From Glycocaulis abyssi (lineage in GTDB: Bacteria; Pseudomonadota; Alphaproteobacteria; Caulobacterales; Maricaulaceae), in NCBI RefSeq assembly GCF_041429775.1, contig NZ_CP163421.1:2009001-2073000 (forward strand): a DNA stretch of 64,000 nt, given 5' to 3'. A program made the position numbers and the translations under genes. Position 1 is the first letter of the stretch. Each line of letters begins with the position of its first letter. This document shows positions 22,901 to 31,961 of the stretch, piece by piece. The notes under the pieces are model-generated. The model was not told where the DNA came from. It worked only from the letters and a program-made list of their open reading frames with translations, and searched no databases.

Positions 22901-23075
22901 CACCGAGCGCCCGGCCCGCCCGGCGCGTCGGCAGCAACACGGTGACACCCGCCAGCGCTTCGGGTTCGGGGAAAGCCTCAGAGAGCGTGCGCGCCAGTGA
23001 CAGCAGGAAATCAGCCGCCGGAGACAGCGTGAAAACGCGCGGAGCAGGCGTATCAAAGATTATCGGGGCGCTCAT
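19992..23075 (-). CDS. addB: Double-strand break repair protein AddB
   Basis: 1027-residue partner of AddA, of the alphaproteobacterial AddB type. The N-terminus has a helicase-like domain in which the Walker A is replaced by VLLPTRRAGRALGEAF, so ATP hydrolysis there is unlikely. The C-terminal nuclease motif is HILDFKTGRIP. The start MSAPIIFDTPAP at 23075 overlaps the stop of murU (ATGA); a longer open frame into murU is rejected. The stop in turn overlaps the addA start. Confidence 0.94.
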   Translation of the reverse strand: MSAPIIFDTPAPRVFTLSPAADFLLSLARTLSEAFPEPEALAGVTVLLPTRRAGRALGEAFSAIQAQKGIPAAILPLIRPLGDVDADEPPFEPGEFATLALPAISAARRRFELASLIIARETASGREMAADGALVLADTLAGLLDEFASEGVDDLSGLDAAMRAALPQGRQEAAMFLDIVLEAWPRHLAALGLVDPARRRSGLLNALAARWREVPPDGPVIAAGSTGSIPAAAELLATVCRLEQGAVVLPGFAGFMDDSSWNAIDDGHPQRAMKSLIERIGISRQEVREWPIRERIYWPGRSAEARARLVTEALRPADQTADWLLRLAALGKEWKGDIVKEGLRGLSVIEARDPASEARAIALALRHTLTIPGRTAMVVTPDRALARRVTTEMARFDVRLDDSAGEALSDTAPGSFLVRVLEAASDPGSALALTALWASPLFTLGRPRPALMAALTALEAKRLRGRRPGQSLGDVRARIKDGDPDIWRVLIDEIEQGLTPLLALEGEQPVRVWAAALAQAGEALARGAAQAGADRLWAGEAGEQAAGLMREFLEEADALPALSLRAFSRIWLETARARRVRPRSGTHPRLALLGPLEARLLHADLVILAGLNEGVWPQAMAADPFLSRGMRKAAGLPSPERRLGLSAHDFAELASTAEVILTRSTMADGAPTVASRWMWRLQTLARGKLGADHVGDALKPDPDYAALASALDAPERVLLPAPEPLPTPPLADRPREMPVTGAETWVRDPYAVYAKRILKLRVLDPLDQEPGGAERGTAWHAALEQWTRQLGDRPILPETAHAELVALGEAALLEAGFAQSDLGSELPRFSHAASWVVAWEAERRVNGIVPAGQGVEAEGRIDIRAPGGPFRLTARADRIDSGPDGYHILDFKTGRIPSVKEVLAGFSPQLTLQGAILAGGGFDGIPAGPIAGYAYIGVKGTKKPGEVRGITDQPPKGEPARNPEELADAALERLGRYIAKFDDPSTPYHSQPRRKFVNEYGDYDHLARRKEWSTAPDKESGNGEDEA

Positions 23076-23794
23076 GCCCGCGAGCGTAACCGATTCTCGA
23101 CCTCGCGGTGCGTTTGCGGATCGCCGACATGCATCCAGAACGCGTCCATGACCTGCCCGGTCACGCGGCCCTGCGTCAGCGCCGCATCCCATATCCGGTT
23201 GGTGGAAAACGGCTCGATCTCGCGGCCCGCCAGCACGCGCGGATGCATCACCTGCACACCTGCATAAAATAGCGGTTCGGCTCCGGCGGGCGCATCCGCA
23301 AAACGTTGCAGGCGGCCTTGCGGGTTCATGGCGAAATCGCCCGCGCCTTCCAGCCCCAGAAGATTCTCCCGGCGCGCGAGCAGCAGGCGGAAATCCATCG
23401 CGCCTGCGTCAAACCCGTCTGCCAGCCGGGTCAGCTCCGCGCCGTCCTTATCGACCCAGAAGGCATCGATATTGGCGACAAACACCGGATCACCGCCCAG
23501 CAGAGGCGAAGCCTTGACCAGCCCGCCGCCGGTTTCGAGCAGCAGGTCTGTCTCGTCAGAAATATGGATACGCGGCGCGCCATCCCGGCTGGCCAGATGG
23601 GTGCGCATGCGGTCGGCAAAATGGTGGATATTGACCACCGCATCGGCGACGCCCGCCCGCGCCAGTGCATCCAGCGTCCAGTCCAGCAGGGCACGGCCAC
23701 CGACCTCCACCAGCGCCTTGGGCCGGTCATCGGTCAAGGGGCGCATGCGCGTGCCCAGCCCTGCGGCCATCACCATGGCGCGCGACGGCCTCAT
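23072..23794 (-). CDS. murU: N-acetylmuramate-1-phosphate uridylyltransferase
   Basis: 240-residue nucleotidyltransferase of the GT-A fold with MVMAAGLGTRMRPLT (nucleotide binding) and RPKALVEVGG. The immediately upstream sugar kinase identifies the pair as AmgK-MurU, which returns N-acetylmuramic acid from wall turnover to UDP-MurNAc, bypassing the fosfomycin target MurA. Start and stop each overlap the neighbouring gene by four bases, indicating translational coupling. Confidence 0.88.
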   Translation of the reverse strand: MRPSRAMVMAAGLGTRMRPLTDDRPKALVEVGGRALLDWTLDALARAGVADAVVNIHHFADRMRTHLASRDGAPRIHISDETDLLLETGGGLVKASPLLGGDPVFVANIDAFWVDKDGAELTRLADGFDAGAMDFRLLLARRENLLGLEGAGDFAMNPQGRLQRFADAPAGAEPLFYAGVQVMHPRVLAGREIEPFSTNRIWDAALTQGRVTGQVMDAFWMHVGDPQTHREVENRLRSRA

Positions 23795-24909
23795 CGCGCA
23801 ATCTCCGGCATCGCCTTGCGCACCAGCGCGGCCAAATCACGCAAGGCCGGATGGGCGAGATCATGGTCGAAATGGGCTTTCACGCGGGGGATGAGATCGA
23901 GATAGCGCGCCTTGCCATCGCGCTCTGCCAAGCGCACGAAAATGCCCAGGATTTTCGCGTTGCGCTGCGCGCCCAGCACCGCATAGGCCGCGTCAAAGCT
24001 CGCCCGGTCATTGAGCTTTGCCGCCTTGAAGAAGCGGTCCTTCAAGGGCTCGGCCAGATCGGGCGATACGTCCCGGCGCGCGTCTTCGATGAGCGAAACC
24101 AGATCATAGGCCGGGTGCGCAAAGAGCGCGTCCTGGAAGTCCAGCAATCCGGTGCGCCCTTCCACCTCACGATCGGGCAGCCAGATCAGGTTTTCGGCAT
24201 GATAATCGCGCAGCGCCAGCCCTGGCGCATGCGCCTCCAGACCGGCAAAAGCCGCCTGCCAGACGCCCTCCCATTCGGCGCGCAAATCGTCCGAAGGCCG
24301 GGCCGCAAAGCGGGGCAGATACCAGTCGAGATAAAGCCCGGTCTCGGCCAGCAGTGCCGTCTCGTCGTAGGCGTGCACGCGCCAGGACCGGCCCTGCGCC
24401 TCGAACACCGAGGGAAAGCTGGAGCGGTAGATCGCCGCCAGCGTATCGACCGCGCTGGCATAAAGCTTACCCTCATGCGCGCCTGCCGGAATGGCGCGCG
24501 CATAAAGCCCCTCGCCAAGATCCTCGATCAGCAGAAGACCCCGCTCCATATCAGCGGCCAGAATTCGCGGGGCAGAAAACCCGCGTTCAATCAGCGCCTG
24601 GGCGATACCGGCAAAGGCGGCAACATTGTTTCCCGCGAGCCTTGCGACCGCGTTATAGCCGAGCGCATGGCGGTCCTGCGGGCTGGCATTGTCGGGAGCC
24701 AGAGGCGTTTCGGCGGCGGCAGGCGCATCCATCAATATGGCGCGTTCACCGCCCTTGCTGGCACGGAAATAGCGCCGCGTAGAGGCGTCGCCCGGAAAGA
24801 CGGTGACAGCCGCATCACCCCAGCCTGCACTATCCAGAAATGCGGCGCGCTCGGCAGCGCGGACATCCTCAGACACTGATACGGGCAAGGCGCTCCCCCC
24901 AGCTGCCAT
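23791..24909 (-). CDS. amgK: N-acetylmuramate/N-acetylglucosamine kinase
   Basis: Aminoglycoside-phosphotransferase-fold kinase of up to 372 residues. ATP-site residues are near DASTRRYFR, the catalytic loop is ALRDYHAENLIWL, and the metal-binding segment is LLDFQDALFAHPAYDLVSL. It phosphorylates anomeric MurNAc in peptidoglycan recycling and feeds MurU, encoded directly downstream. With the ATG at 24909 it overlaps tsaE by 41 bp; internal TTG (24888) or GTG (24876) starts are possible and would shrink that overlap. Confidence 0.88.
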   Translation of the reverse strand: MAAGGSALPVSVSEDVRAAERAAFLDSAGWGDAAVTVFPGDASTRRYFRASKGGERAILMDAPAAAETPLAPDNASPQDRHALGYNAVARLAGNNVAAFAGIAQALIERGFSAPRILAADMERGLLLIEDLGEGLYARAIPAGAHEGKLYASAVDTLAAIYRSSFPSVFEAQGRSWRVHAYDETALLAETGLYLDWYLPRFAARPSDDLRAEWEGVWQAAFAGLEAHAPGLALRDYHAENLIWLPDREVEGRTGLLDFQDALFAHPAYDLVSLIEDARRDVSPDLAEPLKDRFFKAAKLNDRASFDAAYAVLGAQRNAKILGIFVRLAERDGKARYLDLIPRVKAHFDHDLAHPALRDLAALVRKAMPEIAR

Positions 24910-25342
24910 GCGCGGCGAGGCGCGCTATCCGCCTGTGCTCTTGCCCGTCAACGCCGTCAAAATCCAGTGTGATCTCCAGCCGGTTATCGCTCAAAGCATC
25001 ATCCAGCCGGTCCGGCCATTCGATGATGAGGACGCCCGTTTGCGCCCCGTCCTCCAGCCCCAGCTCGATCAGCTCTGACGGATCCTCCACGCGGTAAAGA
25101 TCAGCGTGGAGCACATCAAACCCGGCGCGCGACACATAAGCCTGCACCAGCGTGTAGGTCGGGCTTGGCACCTCCTCCACGCCCGCAATTTCGCCGACAA
25201 AAGCGCGCGCCAGTGTGGTCTTTCCCGCGCCCAGAGCGCCAGTCAGCAGGATGACATCGCCGGGCACGGCCAGCCGGGCCAGCGACGCGCCAAGCCGCTG
25301 CGTCGCCTCAATACTGTCCAGATGAATCGCAATCTCGCTCAT
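24869..25342 (-). CDS. tsaE: tRNA t6A threonylcarbamoyl-transfer ATPase TsaE
   Basis: 157-residue ATPase needed for the t6A modification of ANN-decoding tRNAs. Walker A is LTGALGAGKTTLAR, with SPTYTLVQ, LHADLYR and the conserved IIEWPDR. The start at 25342 (MSEIAIHLDS) is preferred over an upstream in-frame Met. First gene of the minus-strand block tsaE-amgK-murU-addB-addA. Confidence 0.94.
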   Translation of the reverse strand: MSEIAIHLDSIEATQRLGASLARLAVPGDVILLTGALGAGKTTLARAFVGEIAGVEEVPSPTYTLVQAYVSRAGFDVLHADLYRVEDPSELIELGLEDGAQTGVLIIEWPDRLDDALSDNRLEITLDFDGVDGQEHRRIARLAAHGSWGERLARISV

Positions 25343-25448
25343 GGCGCGCAGTAAGGCGCGCATTCACGCCCGCCACAAGAGCCGTCAGGCCAGCGCAGGC
25401 AGCCCCTTCCCCTTGCAGGCCCGCCGCAAACCGGCCAAGAAAGCAGGC

Positions 25449-26675
25449 ATGAGCACGAAGGCGGGAACGGTCATCATCGGAGCGAGTCAGGCGGGCCTGT
25501 CCTGCGCGGCGGAACTACGCCGGCGCAAGTATGACGGCCCGGTGACCCTGATCGGGGCAGAGCCGCACCTGCCCTATCAGCGCCCGCCCCTGTCCAAGGC
25601 CTATCTGTCAGGCGAGATGCCGGTGGAGCGCCTGTGGCTGAAACCTGAAGCCTTCTATCCGGCGTCAGACATTACCTGCCTGACGAATGCCAGTATCACC
25701 GCGATTGACCGCGATTCGCGCGAAGCCGTGCTGGCCGATGGCCAGCGCATCGGCTTTGAGCATTGCGTCATCGCCACGGGCGGCGAGGCGCGCATTCCGC
25801 CAATTCCGGGCGCGAACCTGCCGGGCGTGCAATTGCTGCGCAATCTGGGTGAGGCCGACCATCTGTCCGCCGCGCTGAATGACGCCAAATCGCTGGCCGT
25901 TATCGGTGCAGGCTATATCGGGCTGGAAGTGGCGGCATCGGCGCGCAAGCGCGGCCTGAAGGTGACGGTGCTGGAAGCGGCCGAACGGCCCATGGCTCGC
26001 ACGGCCAGCCCCATTCTGGGCGGCTGGTTTGGCGCCATCCATCGCGGCTATGGCGTTGATCTGCGCGTCAGCACGCCGGTTGCTTCCATCCTTGAAAAGA
26101 ACGGGCGCGCTGGCGGCGTCGTGCTGGGCGATGGCGAGGAAATCGCCGCTGACAGCGTGTTGCTGGCCGCTGGCCTGGCGCTCAATACGGGGCTGGCCGA
26201 GGCGGCGGGGCTGGACTGCGAGAATGGCATTCTGGTCGATACCGCCTGCCGGACGAGTGACCGGTTCATCTATGCCTGCGGTGATGTGGCCCGCTTCCAT
26301 TCAGCCCTTTATGGCCGCTCGATCCGGCTGGAATCGGTGCAGAACGCCATTGAACAGGGCAAGGCGGTGGCCGCCGCCATTACAGGCGAGGATGTACGCT
26401 ATGACCCTGTGCCGTGGTTCTGGTCAGACCAGTACGAGCTGAAACTGCAGATCGCGGGCCTGATCGACGGGGCCGATTCCATCGTGCGGCGCGGCGATCC
26501 GGAAATGGGTAATTTTGCCGTCTTCCACCTGAAAGAGGGCCGCATCATTGCGTGCGAGGCCATCAATTCAGCGCCCGAATACATGGCAGCGCAAAAACTG
26601 ATCCGTAGCGGCAAGCCGGTCGATGCCGACGCCTTGCGCAATCTAGATGTGGCGATGCGCGACCTTCTCGCCTAG
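25449..26675 (+). CDS. FAD-dependent ferredoxin reductase
   Basis: 408-residue two-dinucleotide-fold flavoprotein of the putidaredoxin/rubredoxin reductase group. The FAD motif is VIIGASQAGLS (residues about 8-18), PYQRPPLSK is the typical flavin-side segment, and the NAD site is VIGAGYIGLEVAA. The second FAD motif is YACGDVA. It lies 42 bp upstream of a 2Fe-2S ferredoxin, so the pair likely passes electrons from NAD(P)H to an oxygenase such as a cytochrome P450. No oxygenase lies nearby. Confidence 0.92.
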   Translation: MSTKAGTVIIGASQAGLSCAAELRRRKYDGPVTLIGAEPHLPYQRPPLSKAYLSGEMPVERLWLKPEAFYPASDITCLTNASITAIDRDSREAVLADGQRIGFEHCVIATGGEARIPPIPGANLPGVQLLRNLGEADHLSAALNDAKSLAVIGAGYIGLEVAASARKRGLKVTVLEAAERPMARTASPILGGWFGAIHRGYGVDLRVSTPVASILEKNGRAGGVVLGDGEEIAADSVLLAAGLALNTGLAEAAGLDCENGILVDTACRTSDRFIYACGDVARFHSALYGRSIRLESVQNAIEQGKAVAAAITGEDVRYDPVPWFWSDQYELKLQIAGLIDGADSIVRRGDPEMGNFAVFHLKEGRIIACEAINSAPEYMAAQKLIRSGKPVDADALRNLDVAMRDLLA

Positions 26676-27038
<363 letters not shown>

Positions 27039-27106
27039 ACTTTACCCCCTGAAATTCCGGGCGAGCGGCGCGAGACCCGGGACCTGATGCAGGATGAGCG
27101 GAGAGA

Positions 27107-27142
27107 GGCCCCGGCTCTGCGCTACGCTGCGGCCGGGGTTTC
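27107..27142. terminator. Possible terminator between ferredoxin and SDR genes
   Basis: GGCCCCGGC pairs with GCCGGGG across a roughly 16-base loop and is followed by a short TTTC. It lies between convergent genes. The weak T-run lowers confidence. Confidence 0.45.
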
Positions 27143-27149
27143 AACCTGT

Positions 27150-27932
27150 TTAGACCCGCTCCACCTCACGCCTCACAATGGCCTGCACCAGCCCTGCCGG
27201 GGCGAGCTTGGTGAGTATGTAGACCGCGCGCATTTTCGCGCCGGACACCACAAAGCGCTTGCGTCCGTCCAGCCCGCGCATGACGTCGCGCGCCACCTCG
27301 TCGGCTGTGGTGGAGGTGAAGCTGTCGAAGGTACGAAGCCCGTCCATGCCGGCAGCACCCTTGAAGGGTGTGTCCTTTACCGCTGCCGGGCAGACCGTCA
27401 TGACCCGGACATTGGACCCGGCCTCTGTCAGCTCGCGGTCCAGCGCCAGCGAGTAATGGCGCACAAATGCCTTGGTCGCCGCATAGACTGCCATGAAGGG
27501 CACGGGCTGGAAAGCGGAGTTGGAGGCGATATTGGCGATGGTCCCGCCCTTCTTCTCCATCAGAGGAATGAAGGCGCGCGTCATGGCGTGCAGGGCGGAG
27601 ATATTGAGTGCAATCATTGCCTGCTCGCGCGCCGGGTCGAGCTGCGCTGATGCACCGAAAAAGCCGATCCCGGCATTATTGACCAGAATGTCCGGCGCGG
27701 CCGTCTTCTTCACCCATTGGGTGATCCTGTCGATGGCATCGGCTTCGGTCAGGTCCACGCACAGCGCATCAATGTCCGCATCCGGATAATCAGCTTTCAG
27801 CGCGTCCTGCGCAGCGCTGATCTCAGCCGGATCGAGGCTGATCCACGATACGTTCCAGCCGCGTGCGAGCGCGCGCCGTGTCAGCGCCAGCCCGATACCG
27901 CTGGACCCACCGGTAATGAGGATACGTGTCAT
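27150..27932 (-). CDS. SDR family oxidoreductase
   Basis: 260-residue SDR with TGGSSGIG, NNAGIG and the catalytic YAATK motif. The C-terminal AGLVQAIVRREVERV resembles acyl-carrier or lipid-acting SDRs, but the substrate is unknown. Its ATG overlaps the stop of the upstream SMP-30-like gene (ATGA), so the two are probably co-translated. Confidence 0.88.
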   Translation of the reverse strand: MTRILITGGSSGIGLALTRRALARGWNVSWISLDPAEISAAQDALKADYPDADIDALCVDLTEADAIDRITQWVKKTAAPDILVNNAGIGFFGASAQLDPAREQAMIALNISALHAMTRAFIPLMEKKGGTIANIASNSAFQPVPFMAVYAATKAFVRHYSLALDRELTEAGSNVRVMTVCPAAVKDTPFKGAAGMDGLRTFDSFTSTTADEVARDVMRGLDGRKRFVVSGAKMRAVYILTKLAPAGLVQAIVRREVERV

Positions 27933-29011
27933 TCAGCTGATGTCTCATCCAGGCGGGGCGGCACAGGGAAGGCGTCGACCGTCGGCCGGTCGAGGCCGCC
28001 CGTCCATATCTGCCCCTGCCAGGGCACCACGGTGGTCGCGCCCAGCTCGCCCTCGCGCGTCGGCCCGTAGAGCACACGCACCGGCTCGCCCAGACGGTTC
28101 ACGGCCAGCCCCATGACCGGGCGGGCGGGCAGTTCCGGCTCGCCAAACACGTCGGCAAAGCGGCGCATCAGCCGTTTGAGCAGGGGTCGCGGATGGAAGA
28201 ACTCCATCAGCTCGCTGCGCAGGGACGGCATGGCGATCCAGAGCAGCTGCTCCTCCTCATCCCAGTGAATATTGTCCGGATAGCCGGGCAGGCCATCGAT
28301 CAGGATGCGCAGATTTCCCGTAACAGGATCAAGCACATGCACCTGGGCGGCCCAGGTTTCATTGATGAACACATCACCTGATTGCGGATCGTGCGCGACG
28401 CCATTGGCAAAGGCCAGATCATCGGCCAGCACGCGGCGCGTGCCATCGGGCGTGTAGGCCAGGATGCGCGCCGTACGCTCACCCTCCCAGAAGCTCTCCA
28501 TGTATTCGCCATAGCCATAGCGGCCAGACGCGTCGGTGAGGATGATGGTGCCATCTTCGAGAATGGTCAGATCATCGGTGAAGACGAGCGCGGGAAACGC
28601 GCCGGGTTCATCGATAACCGTCCACTCGCCATCATCAAGGCGGATCAGGCCGGCCAGCGCATCGGCCACGTGCAACACCCCGTCAGGCGAAAAAGCGAGA
28701 CCCAGCGGACGCCCGCCCGTATGGGCCACTTCCTCCCAGCCGCCTTCTGCTGAGCGTGCCATGATCCGGCCATCAGCCAGCCCGGTATAGAGCCGCCCGT
28801 CCGGACCCGGCTCAAGATCTTCTGCCCCGTACAGGCCCTCCTCGGTCAGGACAGGCTCGACAGGGCTGGCAAACAGCGCCTCAAGCTCCGGGTCTGGCGG
28901 CACAGGATTGAAATAGCGCGCATCAAGCGAGCCCGGCCCGAACAGAAGCAATATGGCAAGCCCGAACAGGCCGAACAGAACCGCCACCAGCCGGATAATC
29001 CACGCCATCAT
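27929..29011 (-). CDS. SMP-30/strictosidine-synthase-like beta-propeller
   Basis: 360 residues. An N-terminal membrane anchor (about residues 4-25) is followed by a six-bladed propeller of SMP-30/gluconolactonase/APMAP type. Signature segments include GPDGRLYTGLADGRI, FANGVAHDP and the strictosidine-synthase hallmark GLPGYPDNI. Members of this group hydrolyse lactones or esters; the substrate here is unknown. Two adjacent ATGs can start it (29011 and 29008). Confidence 0.8.
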   Translation of the reverse strand: MMAWIIRLVAVLFGLFGLAILLLFGPGSLDARYFNPVPPDPELEALFASPVEPVLTEEGLYGAEDLEPGPDGRLYTGLADGRIMARSAEGGWEEVAHTGGRPLGLAFSPDGVLHVADALAGLIRLDDGEWTVIDEPGAFPALVFTDDLTILEDGTIILTDASGRYGYGEYMESFWEGERTARILAYTPDGTRRVLADDLAFANGVAHDPQSGDVFINETWAAQVHVLDPVTGNLRILIDGLPGYPDNIHWDEEEQLLWIAMPSLRSELMEFFHPRPLLKRLMRRFADVFGEPELPARPVMGLAVNRLGEPVRVLYGPTREGELGATTVVPWQGQIWTGGLDRPTVDAFPVPPRLDETSAE

Positions 29012-29094
29012 CGCCCCCTTAAGCGCCCAAACTTATCCCGTCAGCTTCCCTTGAAGGCCCAAGCTTGGCAAGGGCTGAGCCATGCCGGTTCGCC

Positions 29095-30300
29095 TCAGGT
29101 CACCGCGTTGCGCTTGCCAAAACGCGGCTCGGAAAAGCGCCCAGACTGGACAATATCCACCATGATCTGCCCGGCGCGGAAGACCTGCGCGTGGGTAAGG
29201 TAAAGCGGCGCGAAGCCGAAGCGCATCACGTCCGGCTCGCGGAAATCGCCGATCACGCCTTCAGCGATCATCGCCTGCACAACCGCATAGCCGTCTTCAT
29301 GGACCAGGCTGACATGTCCTGCCCGCTGCGCCGAGGGCGGCGAGATCGTCTCAAGGCCGAGCGGCGCGATGGCCGCCAGGAAGGTATCGCCCAGCGCGCG
29401 GGCCTTGGCCTCCACCTTGGCCATATCCAGGCCCTCAAAGGCGCTCAGCGCCCCGTGGAGCGCGCTCATGGAGAGGATGGCGGGTGTGCCAGCACCGAAG
29501 CGGGAAACGCCTGTGGCGGGCTTGTAGCCATCCCTGAAGGCAAAGGGCGTGGCATGGCCCATCCAGCCCGATAGCGGCTGGGCGAAGCTCTCCACCACAT
29601 CGCGGTGGCAATAGACGAAGGCGGGCGCGCCAGGGCCACCATTGAGATATTTATAGCCGCAACCCACGGCGTATTTCGCGCCATCGCGCTCCAGCTGCAA
29701 GCCGACAAGCCCCGCCGCGTGAGACAGATCCCAGATGATCGTCTTGCCGAGGCGGGCAGCCTCGCGCTCCTCCGCCGCGACATCGACCTTGGCGGCTGTC
29801 TTGTAGTGCACCGCGCTCCTGACCAGCACATCATACCCGTCCGGCAGGCCCGCAACGCCCGCGCCCGGCTCGATCAGGGTGAAAGGCGTGCCGGAGAGAC
29901 GCGCCAGCCCTTCCATCACATAACCATCGGTCGGAAAATCCCCGCGCTCCACCGCCACGCCGCGCGCCCCGCCCATGACAAGGCCGGCGGCGAGCTTGAA
30001 GAGATTGACCGAGACGGAATCGCCCGCGATCACGCTTGTCTGATCGACGCCAATCAGGCGGGCAATGCGCGCGCCGGTGCGAAGCGGCAGTCCCATCCAG
30101 TCAGCGCTGTTCCACGAGGCGATGAGGTCATGGCCCCATTCCATTTGCGCCGCTTTTGCCAGCGCATCGAGCGCCGGACGCGGCGGCGGGCCCAGCGAAT
30201 TGCCATCCAGATAGATCACGCCCTGCGGCAGATCGAACAGCCTGGCCGTATCGGCAAACGGGTCATCGCGGTCCAGCGCGCGCGCATCATCAAATTGCAT
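29095..30300 (-). CDS. kynU: Kynureninase
   Basis: 401-residue PLP enzyme that cleaves kynurenine to anthranilate and alanine. IYLDGNSLGPPPR near the N-terminus and the Schiff-base Lys in VGCGYKYLNGGPGAP are typical. It directly follows the kynurenine formamidase gene with the two codons sharing one base (TGATG). Tryptophan 2,3-dioxygenase (kynA) is not in the window. Confidence 0.94.
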   Translation of the reverse strand: MQFDDARALDRDDPFADTARLFDLPQGVIYLDGNSLGPPPRPALDALAKAAQMEWGHDLIASWNSADWMGLPLRTGARIARLIGVDQTSVIAGDSVSVNLFKLAAGLVMGGARGVAVERGDFPTDGYVMEGLARLSGTPFTLIEPGAGVAGLPDGYDVLVRSAVHYKTAAKVDVAAEEREAARLGKTIIWDLSHAAGLVGLQLERDGAKYAVGCGYKYLNGGPGAPAFVYCHRDVVESFAQPLSGWMGHATPFAFRDGYKPATGVSRFGAGTPAILSMSALHGALSAFEGLDMAKVEAKARALGDTFLAAIAPLGLETISPPSAQRAGHVSLVHEDGYAVVQAMIAEGVIGDFREPDVMRFGFAPLYLTHAQVFRAGQIMVDIVQSGRFSEPRFGKRNAVT

Positions 30301-30944
30301 CAGTTCAATTCCCTCAAGACCGCCCGCACCGGCGCAGCATCCAGCCCGGCGAGCTTCAGCGGCAGGGCTATCAGCTCGTAGCGGCCTTCGGCCACATCAT
30401 CCAGCACCAGCCCCTCAAGAATGCGCATATCGTGCGCAGCCACGCGCTTGTGCGCGTCCATGGTCTTTGAGGTTTCAGGATCGACTGAAGGCGTATCAAT
30501 ACCGATCAGACGCACGCCGCGCGCATGGAGGAGATCGATGGCTTCCGGTGCCATAGCGGTGAAATCACTGTCCCACGCATCTTGAGCCGCCACGTGGCAG
30601 GTGCGGATCAGCACGCGCGCAGGCACATCATCACCGCAGACCGCCTCCAGCCGTGCGGCCAGTGCCTCTGCGCTCACTCGCTCGCCAGCATCAAGGCAAT
30701 GGATGACCACGCAAGGCCCGATGAACACATCAAGTGCCATCGCGGCGGCGTCCTGGCCCTTCGCATCGTAATGCAGCGGGGCGTCCGCATGCGCACCGGT
30801 ATGGGTTGAGAGGGTCAGCTTGGAGACATTGACCGGCGAGCCCTCACCCATGTCCCAGGTGCGCTGGAAATCAACCGGCGTATCACCCGGCCAGACCGGC
30901 AGGCCGGGGTGGATGACAGGAGAGATGTCGATGATGCGGGTCAT
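30300..30944 (-). CDS. kynB: Kynurenine formamidase
   Basis: 214-residue metal-dependent cyclase-type hydrolase that removes the formyl group from N-formylkynurenine. The metal-binding motif is [13 protein letters not shown] (HxxxHxD), with IDTPSVDP near the C-terminus. It is the first gene of a kynB-kynU operon, overlapping kynU by one base. Confidence 0.93.
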   Translation of the reverse strand: MTRIIDISPVIHPGLPVWPGDTPVDFQRTWDMGEGSPVNVSKLTLSTHTGAHADAPLHYDAKGQDAAAMALDVFIGPCVVIHCLDAGERVSAEALAARLEAVCGDDVPARVLIRTCHVAAQDAWDSDFTAMAPEAIDLLHARGVRLIGIDTPSVDPETSKTMDAHKRVAAHDMRILEGLVLDDVAEGRYELIALPLKLAGLDAAPVRAVLRELN

Positions 30945-30973
30945 GGTCTCACGCGCCCTGTGGTTCCGTGTTT

Positions 30974-31085
30974 CCTCCCCCGTTTACGGGGGAGGTGTCA
31001 GCGAAGCTGACGGAGGGGGGAAACTATTTGAACTATCCCCCCCTCGGCCCTTCGGGCCACTCCCCCCGTTTACGGGGGGAGAAAC
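30974..31085. repeat. GC-rich multi-hairpin intergenic element
   Basis: About 110 bp between kynB and an SDR gene. It holds the hairpin CCTCCCCCG-TTTA-CGGGGGAGG (30974-30995), then GTCAGC-GAA-GCTGAC, and ends in a second hairpin CTCCCCCCG-TTTA-CGGGGGGAG (31060-31081). The two end hairpins are near-identical. It is a separate family from the repeats at 15746, 41446 and 42201. Single copy here. Confidence 0.7.
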
Positions 31086-31095
31086 TGTCAGCAGC

Positions 31096-31875
31096 CTATA
31101 ACGGCCCCCGGCCCATGATGCCGCCATCGATGACGAGGCACTGGCCGGTCATATAGCTGGAGGCGTCGCTGGCGAGGAAATGGATGGCTGCGGCCATGTC
31201 TTCGGGCTGACCGACACGCTGGAGCGAGAAATTGCGCTTCATCATGTCATCAAGGCCCGGATTGGAGGTAAGGGCGCTGGCGAGCTTGGTCTCGGTGAGG
31301 CCCGGGCAGAGCGCGTTGACGCGGATCTTGTGGCCGCCCGCCTCCTGCGCCAGCACCTGCGTCATCGAAATCACGGACGCCTTGGTGATGGAATACACGC
31401 CCTGGAAGAAGCCGGGGCGCAGACCATTGACCGAGGCGACATTGACGATCGAGCCGCCGCCTGTCTCCTTCATCATGTGGATCGCGCCGGTGGAGAGGAA
31501 GAACGGCCCCTTCACATTGACCTCGAACGTCTTGTCGAACGCGTCTTCGGGCGTGTCTTCAACGGGGCCGAAATACGGGCTGGTCGCGCCGTTATTGACG
31601 AGGATGTCCAGCCGGCCTTCTTCCTTGCGGATCGCTTCCAGCGCCGCATCGCGGTCCTGCGCGCTGCCCAGATGCAGGGTCATGGCGCGCGCCTTGCCGC
31701 CGGCTTCACGGATTTCAGAGGCCACGCGCTCACAGTCTTCAATCTTGCGGCTGGCCGCGATCACGATGGCGCCATTGCGCGCCAGACGCTTGGCCGCAGC
31801 CTCACCAATCCCGCGGCTGGCCCCGGCAATCAGCGCCACCTTGCCGTCCACGCGCAAATCCGTCTCGGTCATCAT
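31096..31875 (-). CDS. FabG-like SDR oxidoreductase
   Basis: 259-residue classical SDR with AGASRGIG, catalytic YSITK, and the C-terminal YMTGQCLVIDGG typical of 3-oxoacyl reductase relatives. The usual NNAG is NNGATSP. The substrate is not determinable. Start is one of two adjacent ATGs (31875 or 31872) after AAGGGGA. Confidence 0.87.
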   Translation of the reverse strand: MMTETDLRVDGKVALIAGASRGIGEAAAKRLARNGAIVIAASRKIEDCERVASEIREAGGKARAMTLHLGSAQDRDAALEAIRKEEGRLDILVNNGATSPYFGPVEDTPEDAFDKTFEVNVKGPFFLSTGAIHMMKETGGGSIVNVASVNGLRPGFFQGVYSITKASVISMTQVLAQEAGGHKIRVNALCPGLTETKLASALTSNPGLDDMMKRNFSLQRVGQPEDMAAAIHFLASDASSYMTGQCLVIDGGIMGRGPL

Positions 31876-31898
31876 CCGGTCCCCTTGTTGATTGTCTG

Positions 31899-31940
31899 AA
31901 AAATGCCCGCCACCGCCCGTCCATGGACGAGCGGTGGCGG
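31899..31940 (-). terminator. Terminator of the S9 peptidase gene
   Basis: On the minus strand a long hairpin pairs CCGCCACCGC with GCGGTGGCGG, and the loop contains the self-complementary CGTCCATGGACG. It is followed by GCATTTTT. It lies 22 bases after the S9 peptidase stop. Confidence 0.8.
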
Positions 31941-31961
31941 TATATGGGCCGCCTCTTTTGC

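Noticed and set aside
21319-23151. Plus-strand 610-codon open frame inside addB
   Set aside because: Ser/Arg/Ala-rich shadow frame of addB with no domain.
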